Assembly: GCA_903919625.1 (NCBI GenBank)
Contig: CAIXIZ010000345.1
Location: 1 to 6,423, forward strand
Direction: 5' to 3'
From: an uncultured Verrucomicrobiota bacterium
GTDB lineage: Bacteria > Verrucomicrobiota > Verrucomicrobiia > Opitutales > Opitutaceae
Length of the DNA stretch: 6,423 nt
Shown: positions 1-5,280 of the stretch, piece by piece
Layout of the letters: each line of letters starts with the position of its first letter
Numbering within the stretch: the first letter of the stretch is position 1
Position numbers and translations under genes: made by a program
The notes under the pieces: generated by a model
What the model saw: the letters and a program-made list of their open reading frames with translations, nothing else
Databases searched by the model: none
What the model was told of the DNA's origin: nothing

Positions 1-60
1 GGCGGCGGCATGGGTGGCGGCGGCATGGGTGGCGGCGGCATGGGTGGCGGCGGACAGGGC
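1..60 (+). repeat. 15-bp in-frame tandem repeat, three perfect copies plus one diverged copy
   Basis: The unit GGCGGCGGCATGGGT occurs perfectly at 1-15, 16-30 and 31-45. A fourth, altered copy at 46-60 changes Met to Gln and ends in GGC. The unit length is a multiple of three and encodes Gly-Gly-Gly-Met-Gly, so gain or loss of copies keeps the reading frame. The array may continue to the left of the window. Confidence 0.93.
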
Positions 61-306
61 AACAAAGACACCACTCCGAAGAAATCGGCTGCTGATATCA
101 AAATCAAAGCGATGATGAACACCTACGATACCAATCACGACGGGGATCTGCAGACCGAAGAGATCATCAAGATGGCAAAAGCCGAGCCCGATCTGGCCAA
201 AGAGGCAAAGAAATACGCCGACGGCAAAAACTACCTCACTAAGGCCGATATCGAGAAGTGGCATACTGCCTTAAAAGCGACTGAGAAGGCTGCTGCGGCC
301 AAATAA
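1..306 (+). CDS. EF-hand domain protein with Gly/Met-rich tandem repeat (3' part, start outside window)
   Basis: The frame is open from base 1 and ends at TAA 304-306, giving 101 visible residues. An ATG at 10 is in frame, but it lies inside a repeat that already runs at the left edge, so the true start is probably upstream. Visible residues 1-20 are a GGGMG pentapeptide repeat ending in a variant copy. Residues 43-54 (DTNHDGDLQTEE) are a canonical 12-residue EF-hand loop with Asp1, Asn3, Asp5, Gly6, Asp7, hydrophobic residue 8 and Glu12, so calcium binding is expected. A second helix-loop-helix around residues 73-84 (ADGKNYLTKADI) looks like a degenerate partner hand without a full ligand set. 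The C-terminus is Lys/Ala-rich and helical. The role is unknown: a calcium-binding or structural protein, possibly exported, but the N-terminus that would show a signal peptide is missing. The EF-hand assignment is firm; the biological function is not. Confidence 0.82.
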   Translation, partial: GGGMGGGGMGGGGMGGGGQGNKDTTPKKSAADIKIKAMMNTYDTNHDGDLQTEEIIKMAKAEPDLAKEAKKYADGKNYLTKADIEKWHTALKATEKAAAAK

Positions 307-502
307 GCGGCGGTTTGTTTTTGAGCGGGATTTCCGCTCGGGGTTGAAATCCTGAGTTGGCAGTTCCCACCAATCTCATTCGACGAGGTCTTTGACCGGA
401 TTGGCCCTCTCCAGTCAAGATTGGTTGCCGCTTTTGACCCACCATGGGAGACGGGGCTTGTTTTGACCGCGTCCACCCTCAGAAGAGATTTCGTCCTTTG
501 CC
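307..502. other. Intergenic region between two convergent genes, with TTTGACC repeats
   Basis: This 196-bp stretch separates the plus-strand EF-hand gene from the 3' end of the receptor gene on the minus strand. I see no credible gene in it; the short minus-strand frames crossing it lack recognisable domains and run into the EF-hand gene. It holds a weak hairpin (GAGCGG at 323-328 with CCGCTC at 334-339) that has no T-tract after it on either strand, so it is not a standard intrinsic terminator. It also holds TTTTGACC at 432-439 and 461-468 and TTTGACC at 391-397. Confidence 0.6.
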
Positions 503-2830
503 TTAAAAGCGGACGGTGACCCGGGCCTCAACCCGCAAAGGGAGAGATTGCGAGATGAGTCCGGCGCCGTCGTAGGCATCGCCGTTATGAATCCAATTGC
601 GGGCGTTGGTGAGGTTGAGAAAGTTGATGGTCGCGCTCCAACGCTTGGCTTCGTAAAACACGCTCGCATTGAGCGTCAATTGAGCGGGAATGACGAGCTG
701 CGGGTCGGTCGGGGCAACCGGAATATTGACGTTCTGGCGGCTTTGCCACTGTGCCTCAAACCCAAAACCGAGGCCGCTCCCCAAACGCTGGCGCAGGCCA
801 CCGTTGAGCAGCAGATGCGAGAAACCGGTGAGCGCCCAATTGCCGGGTGCAGGCGCATCGCCCGGAGTAAAGCCGCCGCCCGTCGAGGACTCGTAGGGTG
901 CGGAATCAACGTAATGGCCCATCTGCCAGGTGGCGTTGGCAAAGATGTTCAAATCCCGGACGGGCGACCAGACCGACTCCAATTCGAGGCCGCGCACGCG
1001 GATGTTGTTCAGATTGCCGGCCAGGTCCCGCACATGACGGTCCTGCTGAAAAACGGCCGCACTGGCATAAAGCCGGTGATCGAGCAGGTCAGCTTTCGCC
1101 CCGGCTTCAGTCAGCACACTTTGATTATGAAAATCCTCGGGGTCGATTGCCCCGCTGCCCAGATTCACGCCACCACCTGTGGTGCTGCCCTGTGCCGCAC
1201 TGACACGCTGGTGCGTAAGATAAAACGAAAGCGCCGGCTGCGCCTTCCAGAGGAGGCTGTAGGCCTGCGAAAATGCGGCGGTGTTGAGTGAATCGGCAAA
1301 ACCGCTACCGCCGGCTCCGGCCGGAATCGGGTCATGGGCCGTCACATGGTAAAAGTCCTCCCGCCAGCCCACATTGGCCAGGAGGGTTTTCGTCACATTG
1401 ACCTCCTGCTGCCAGAAGAGCGCCGGATTGAGGACATGGCTGGCCACGGTGTCGCTGTTGGTGGCGTTGTCGATTTGGTGGGAGCTGCCGGTAATCGGCG
1501 CGGCGGCGAAAATCCGCGACGGATCCGTGATATCGTAAAACGAATAGTCGCCGACGCCGTCGCTGTTTCCCGGAATGCCAAGGTCCGGGACATTGTTGTA
1601 ACCCACCAGGCTGTGCACGCCCTCGTAACGCAGCGCCACACCCGTGATGACTTTCCCGGGCCGGCCCAGCGCATCGAAGCTCCAGTGCACCTCGGTGCGG
1701 TTGTCCATGGTGTCCTGCCGGACCTGCTCGACGTATTCAAAAGCGTTGAACCGCTGCCGGTCCACATGCTCGTACAAGGAGCGGTTGACGAGGGTGAGCG
1801 CAGGGGAGACTTCCTTTGTGATGATCACCTGTCCGCGAACAATGGTGGCGCTGGAAAAGTCGCCCCGGGAAAAGAGCAGCACGTCACGGGGCAGCGACAC
1901 CGGCACGGGCGACAGCGGGTTGCCGGACAGGTAAATCCCGTGGTCGATCAGGTCCTGGGTGATCCGGTTGACGCCGATGGACTCGGGCGTGTCCTGCCAC
2001 ATGAACTGCGCGTTGGCCTCGATGCGGAGTCCGGGGGCGGGTTTCCAGGTGAGGGTGCCAAAAAAATCCTCGCGGTCATCCTTTACGCCGTTGCGCTGGT
2101 AAAAAGTGTCGCCGCCCTGTCCCTCATAGCTGAAGCGCCAGGCCAGGCGGTCGTTGATCGGTGCTGTCGTGTCGATCTGGACCGAGCCGTGGGCGTAAGC
2201 GCCGCCATCCGGCACGAACGTGCCCAACTGGGCGGTCACGATGGTATGCGGCCCGTCAAAACTTGGCGCTTTCGTGACGTAGTTGACATATCCGCCCAAC
2301 TGCTGCCCCGCACCGAAAACGGCCGAGCCGGGACCCCGCACCAGGTCCACGGAGCCGACATTATTGAACGACGGCAGGTAGCCATAGTTGCTGTAGCTGA
2401 GCCGCTGGCCGTTGAGGTAGGTCTCGGCGGTGTCACCCCGGATCATTGGCGTGGTGAGCAGGCCGTAGCTTGCCGGGGCGTAAGTCGAGGGCGCGTAGGC
2501 CGCAAGGTCAGGCAGGCTGGTGATCCCTTGCTGGGCGAGGAGATCGGGGGTGAGCGTGGTGGCGGCGCGGGGCGTATCGAGCAGGGTCCGCCCATCGCCC
2601 AGGATGCCGGAAGTCGGTTGCGAGAGCGGGTTGACCCGGTCGCCGGCCGTCTGGCTGGTGATGGCGTAAGGAGGAAGGGTGACTGTGGCCGGTGACTGAA
2701 CCGCCGGGGCGGCACCGGGCCGGCTGTCGGCCGTTTGGGCGGACGCAACCAGGGAGGTTACAGCCAGGATGGGCACAAACCGTTCAAACAGGCCCGTTGC
2801 CGGGCGGATGATTCGGGAGAGGAGGCGCAT
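503..2830 (-). CDS. TonB-dependent outer-membrane receptor, predicted thiamine or thiamine-precursor uptake, TPP-riboswitch controlled
   Basis: The 775-aa product has the architecture of a TonB-dependent receptor. Residues 1 to about 32 form a signal peptide (basic start, hydrophobic core around FVPILAVTSLVASA). A TonB-box-like stretch near 50-58 (VTLPPYAIT) follows. The plug domain spans roughly 80-190 and includes MIRGDTAETYLNGQRL (129-144) and VDLVRGPGSAVFGAG (161-175), hallmarks of this family. The remainder is rich in alternating aromatic strands, fits a 22-strand barrel, and ends in VTVRF with the terminal Phe typical of outer-membrane barrels. The start at 2830 is preferred because a signal peptide follows it directly and the TPP riboswitch lies just upstream; the frame stays open to 3169, but that would place coding sequence across the riboswitch. 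No clear Shine-Dalgarno precedes the ATG. The substrate is inferred from the riboswitch, not from the protein itself; iron-chelate receptors share the same fold. The family call is near certain and the thiamine link is strong. Confidence 0.93.
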   Translation of the reverse strand: MRLLSRIIRPATGLFERFVPILAVTSLVASAQTADSRPGAAPAVQSPATVTLPPYAITSQTAGDRVNPLSQPTSGILGDGRTLLDTPRAATTLTPDLLAQQGITSLPDLAAYAPSTYAPASYGLLTTPMIRGDTAETYLNGQRLSYSNYGYLPSFNNVGSVDLVRGPGSAVFGAGQQLGGYVNYVTKAPSFDGPHTIVTAQLGTFVPDGGAYAHGSVQIDTTAPINDRLAWRFSYEGQGGDTFYQRNGVKDDREDFFGTLTWKPAPGLRIEANAQFMWQDTPESIGVNRITQDLIDHGIYLSGNPLSPVPVSLPRDVLLFSRGDFSSATIVRGQVIITKEVSPALTLVNRSLYEHVDRQRFNAFEYVEQVRQDTMDNRTEVHWSFDALGRPGKVITGVALRYEGVHSLVGYNNVPDLGIPGNSDGVGDYSFYDITDPSRIFAAAPITGSSHQIDNATNSDTVASHVLNPALFWQQEVNVTKTLLANVGWREDFYHVTAHDPIPAGAGGSGFADSLNTAAFSQAYSLLWKAQPALSFYLTHQRVSAAQGSTTGGGVNLGSGAIDPEDFHNQSVLTEAGAKADLLDHRLYASAAVFQQDRHVRDLAGNLNNIRVRGLELESVWSPVRDLNIFANATWQMGHYVDSAPYESSTGGGFTPGDAPAPGNWALTGFSHLLLNGGLRQRLGSGLGFGFEAQWQSRQNVNIPVAPTDPQLVIPAQLTLNASVFYEAKRWSATINFLNLTNARNWIHNGDAYDGAGLISQSLPLRVEARVTVRF

Positions 2831-2895
2831 GGTGGTGAGGCCCGGTCCAAAACGGATCCCCTGAGCCGAAAACAGTGGCCGGGCAACAGGCGCGA

Positions 2896-3002
2896 CCTTG
2901 CTTGTTTCCTTCGCCGGTATGATCCGTTTCAGGTTCAAAGGGTCGAGCGGCCGAGCGCACCGCAATCTCAGTCCTCCGCGGAGGACACCCCTACGAGCAA
3001 GG
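2896..3002 (-). promoter_or_regulatory. TPP (thiamine pyrophosphate) riboswitch, THI element
   Basis: Read on the minus strand, all THI-box landmarks appear in order. A closing helix P1 pairs CCTTGCT (3002-2996) with AGCAAGG (2902-2896). GGGGTG follows at 2991-2986. The P3 hairpin is a perfect palindrome of GTCCTCCG with CGGAGGAC at 2986-2971. The conserved CTGAGA sits at 2971-2966, then a variable arm, then ACCCTTTGAACCTG. The P5 hairpin CGG-ATCATA-CCG lies at 2926-2915, followed by GCGAAGG. This matches the known aptamer that binds TPP and lowers expression. The aptamer ends about 65 nt before the receptor ATG at 2830. I see no classic terminator hairpin with a T-tract in that gap, so translational control is more likely than termination, but this is inference. 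Confidence 0.95.
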
Positions 3003-3072
3003 CGGTTGATGCCGTCTCCTTGCGCCAAAGCAAGCGAAAGTTTTGCCCCTCTGAAAACAGCCGGACGGAACC

Positions 3073-3106
3073 GCCGGCGGCCACATGACGCGGGCTGCCC
3101 GCCGGC
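3073..3106. repeat. GC-rich inverted repeat in the divergent intergenic region
   Basis: GCCGGCGG at 3073-3080 is complementary to CCGCCGGC at 3099-3106, leaving an 18-nt loop that itself contains CGGGC-T-GCCCG. The element lies between the riboswitch leader of the receptor gene and the start of the HAF-repeat gene at 3158. It could be an operator or a 5'-UTR hairpin of either gene, or simply a by-product of high GC content. No confident -35/-10 pair is visible nearby on either strand. Confidence 0.35.
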
Positions 3107-3157
3107 CGCAGAATTTATTCGCATCCCCCGCCCCATTTTGCTTCGGTTGCTTCCGCC

Positions 3158-4138
3158 ATGACACCCCATCGTGCCTGTCCCGCATTTGCGCTGCTGTTCG
3201 GTGTCCTGCTTCCGGCCTTCCCGGGGTTCGTCGCATCAGCCGGTGCGCAATCGGCAGGCTTTGATTTCCAAACCCTCGACGCGCCTGGCGCCCTTGGCAC
3301 CTACGCCAACGGCATTGCCGGCGGCAACATCGTGGGCTACTGGCGCGACCCGCAATATGTCGCCCACGCCTTTGTCTACAATCTCGCCGCCAGATCGCTC
3401 ACAACGCTGACCGACCCGGCCGCCGGACACCTGGCAAACATGGGCTGCTTCGCCAACGGCATTTCGGGCGACAACATTGTTGGCTACCGGGAGACGGATG
3501 CGGAGGATGAGGAGGGCTTCCTGTACAATCTCCGCACCAAACAATTCACCACCCTCAACCATCCTGAGGCCGTGCAGGGCAATTACCTCACCGGCCTCTC
3601 GGCGGAGGGCAGCATCACGGGATATTTCAGGGAGGAAAACTACGATGCGCACGGATTTGCCTGCAATCTCGCGGCAAAAACATTTGTCCGGCTCGACTAC
3701 CGGACGGCCGTCAAGGGTCCCGGCACGCCGGGTTTCAAGGGCACTTTCGCCTGCGGAATCGAAGGGGGCAAAATTGTGGGGTACTACGAGGACGGTTCCG
3801 CCGGCTATTACGGCTTTATCTATGACGGCACTGCCTACACGCCGCTCAACCACCCGGCCGCCGGCCAAGGGTCGAATCTCGGCACTTGCGTCACCGGCAT
3901 TTCGGGCGGGTCCGTCGTCGGACATTTTTTCGATGCGGTTGGCTCCCATGGTTTTCTTTACGACCTTGCGGCCAAAAAATTCACCACCGTGGATTATCCG
4001 GCGGCCGCGCCCGGCACCACCCAGGTCACGGGCATCGCCACCGACACCTTGGTCGGATTTTATGATGACGCCTCCGGCCGGACGCATGGCTTCATTGCCC
4101 GGATGAAAACCGCGCCAGGCCCGGCCCGGGCGAAATGA
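3158..4138 (+). CDS. Secreted HAF-like extracellular repeat protein
   Basis: The 326-aa product starts with a signal peptide (residues 1 to about 30, hydrophobic core AFALLFGVLLPAFPGFVASA, likely cleavage after SAGA). The rest consists of six diverged repeats of about 45-54 residues. Each has a G-I-x-G-x-x-I-V-G-Y/H/F core (at 52-61, 101-110, 146-156, 200-209, 247-256 and 292-301) followed by a short turn and an H-A/G-F-x-Y-N/D segment (for example AHAFVYNL 69-76, SHGFLYDL 263-270), then a phrase such as KFTTLNHPAA. This pattern matches what is known as the HAF family of probable extracellular repeats, likely a beta-rich or propeller-like fold. No catalytic motif is visible and the function is unknown. 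The gene is divergent from the receptor gene and convergent with the next gene, so it is probably monocistronic. The ATG at 3158 lacks an obvious Shine-Dalgarno but directly precedes the signal peptide. Confidence 0.85.
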   Translation: MTPHRACPAFALLFGVLLPAFPGFVASAGAQSAGFDFQTLDAPGALGTYANGIAGGNIVGYWRDPQYVAHAFVYNLAARSLTTLTDPAAGHLANMGCFANGISGDNIVGYRETDAEDEEGFLYNLRTKQFTTLNHPEAVQGNYLTGLSAEGSITGYFREENYDAHGFACNLAAKTFVRLDYRTAVKGPGTPGFKGTFACGIEGGKIVGYYEDGSAGYYGFIYDGTAYTPLNHPAAGQGSNLGTCVTGISGGSVVGHFFDAVGSHGFLYDLAAKKFTTVDYPAAAPGTTQVTGIATDTLVGFYDDASGRTHGFIARMKTAPGPARAK

Positions 4139-4219
4139 CTGATCCCGGCCGCTGCGGCTGGCGGCACAGAGACCATCGCAGATTATGTCCCCTCCGGCTG
4201 GTCTTGGAATGGAAGAACC

Positions 4220-4777
4220 CTACCGAGTCACTTCACTGCAACACGGGAGCATGTCCACACCCCAGAAGGGATTCGTCAGCGGCGGGGCCAGCTGGATCCA
4301 GCGCGCATTCGCCGGGTCGGCGGTCATTGTGCAATAATAGACAATCGCCTTGGCCAGCCGCGGGTCGGCCTGGCGGGCCTCCAGCAAAATTTGCGCGAGA
4401 TTGTCGCCCACTTTCAGGTACGCGGCGCGGGCCCGATCGAGGGTGTCCGCCTGTTCCAGGCCGGGCCAGGTGCCTTGGACTATTTTAATTTTCCCGTGGA
4501 AAGCGTCGGCATCGAAAGCTTTGGCCAGGCCGCCAATGGCCTGCCCCAAGGATGGACGCGCCTTTTGCCAGGCGTCCAGATCATCGCCCGACAAGGTGGC
4601 GGAAGCGGCGGAGGCCGCGTTGATCATGGCCTGCAAGGCCGCAAACTGGGCCGCAGAATAGGCGGCGGGATCCTTTGGGCCAAGACTGGCCGGAGCTGGA
4701 GTTGCGCCCCCGCTTTGACCAATGAGGGTTCCGTTCGCGAAAATGGCGGAGAGCAAGATCAATCCGAGGGTGCGCAT
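4220..4777 (-). CDS. Small secreted DUF3347-like protein, possible metal binding
   Basis: The 185-aa product begins with a signal peptide (MRTLGLILLSAIFANG, cleavage probably near residues 19-24). A helical region from about 35 to 145 follows, and then a conserved-looking tail: YYCTM (147-151), W160, LTNPFWG (167-173) and DMLPCC (175-180). Family members of DUF3347, found alone or fused to CusB-like metal-efflux adaptors mainly in Bacteroidota, end in a YxxxCPM...W...NPYFG..MLxCG pattern as I recall it. The order and spacing here fit, with CTM replacing CPM and CCS replacing CG. C149, M151, M176, C179 and C180 are candidate copper or silver ligands; this is inference from the family. An ATG at 4846 is also in frame, but it would put 23 residues before the signal peptide, so 4777 is chosen. 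There is no Shine-Dalgarno. No metal-efflux genes are visible nearby. Confidence 0.72.
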   Translation of the reverse strand: MRTLGLILLSAIFANGTLIGQSGGATPAPASLGPKDPAAYSAAQFAALQAMINAASAASATLSGDDLDAWQKARPSLGQAIGGLAKAFDADAFHGKIKIVQGTWPGLEQADTLDRARAAYLKVGDNLAQILLEARQADPRLAKAIVYYCTMTADPANARWIQLAPPLTNPFWGVDMLPCCSEVTR

Positions 4778-4908
4778 AAAATCTGGGGCGGGTAGCGTGG
4801 AAGCGAACAGCTTGGGGATAGGAGCCGAACTTAGGCAAGGCATCATGCCGTCTGGTGAACGATTGCTTTGACGAGCAAATGCCCGATAATCGCGGATTAA
4901 ACGAGGTT

Positions 4909-4946
4909 AAAAACAGGAGAGGCGTCCCATGCATGGGACGCCTCTC
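4909..4946 (-). terminator. Rho-independent terminator, perfect palindrome with T-tract
   Basis: Bases 4917-4946 form a perfect 30-nt palindrome: arm GAGAGGCGTCCCA, centre TGCA, then the complementary arm. This gives a 13-bp GC-rich stem with a 4-nt loop. Reading on the minus strand, the stem is followed by CTG and then TTTTT (4913-4909). The plus-strand side has no T-tract. It therefore stops leftward transcription, most simply read-through from the aminomutase gene ending at 5281, and insulates the DUF3347-like gene at 4777. Confidence 0.82.
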
Positions 4947-5109
4947 ACACCAAGCAAACCGAAAACCACAAACCAAAGTGGAAATCGAGCGGCATGGGGA
5001 TAGACGCCCTTGCACCGGGAACGCTCAAAAATAGTGATAAAATAAATATCCCCGCCCGCCTTTTGCCAACGCCTCTTGATTTCGGGACTTTTGGCGCGGT
5101 CGAGCCAGA

Positions 5110-5166
5110 GCCAGCTCAACGAGCTGGCCTACAACCAGACAGCGCACCCAGCGGGTCGCGCCCTAC
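5110..5166 (-). repeat. REP-like doublet: two GTAG-preceded hairpins in the same orientation
   Basis: On the minus strand, GTAG (5166-5163) is followed by an imperfect hairpin (5162-5141: GGCGC, a bulged G, ACCC, loop GCT, GGGTGCGCT). A second GTAG (5132-5129) is then followed directly by a perfect hairpin (5128-5110: GCCAGCTC, loop GTT, GAGCTGGC). A GTAG tetranucleotide at the foot of a short palindrome is the known signature of REP elements mobilised by RAYT (REP-associated tyrosine) transposases. No RAYT gene lies in the window, so this would be a dispersed non-autonomous copy. The genome-wide copy number cannot be seen from here. Confidence 0.6.
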
Positions 5167-5280
5167 CCTGATCCAATCCGCATAGTCTGTAGCAAACGAG
5201 AAGTTGGCATTACCCCTCACTTTTCGCTCAAGTAGGCATTGGACAACATTTAGCCAATTCGTAAAACCTGAGCATTTGCC

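Larger units (their letters stand above)
4778..5280. other. 503-bp intergenic region with terminator and REP-like hairpins
   Basis: No credible gene is present between the DUF3347-like gene and the aminomutase gene. Several short frames cross it, but none shows a domain, signal peptide or start signal. Bases 4778-4908 should hold the promoter of the DUF3347-like gene, though I cannot point to a convincing -35/-10 pair. Bases 4909-4946 are an intrinsic terminator and 5110-5166 are paired GTAG-hairpins, both listed separately. Bases 5167-5280 form the 3' flank of the aminomutase gene and show only a weak inverted repeat (ATTGG 5238-5242 with CCAAT 5254-5258). Confidence 0.7.

Noticed and set aside
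1..60. CRISPR-like or satellite interpretation of the left-edge repeat
   Set aside because: The units are 15 bp, directly adjacent without spacers, and in frame with an EF-hand protein, so this is a coding repeat.
323..339. GAGCGG/CCGCTC hairpin after the EF-hand gene as terminator
   Set aside because: The T-rich run lies before, not after, the hairpin on the plus strand, and the minus-strand side is followed by A's; the stem is only 6 bp.
548..1291. 247-codon plus-strand open frame opposite the receptor barrel
   Set aside because: Antisense shadow of the receptor 3' half; low-complexity basic product with no motif or start signal.
1334..2695. 453-codon plus-strand open frame inside the receptor gene
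   Set aside because: It is antisense to a receptor with clear plug and barrel signatures; its translation has no recognisable domain and long antisense frames are common in high-GC coding DNA.
3236..4087. 283-codon minus-strand open frame
   Set aside because: Antisense to the HAF-repeat gene; its internal periodicity mirrors the repeats on the other strand.
4581..5015. 144-codon minus-strand frame entering the DUF3347-like gene
   Set aside because: It runs through the terminator palindrome and then out of frame over a gene with a signal peptide and family motif; no domain seen.
4907..5119. 70-codon minus-strand frame
   Set aside because: It covers the terminator hairpin and its T-tract and has no start signal or recognisable domain.
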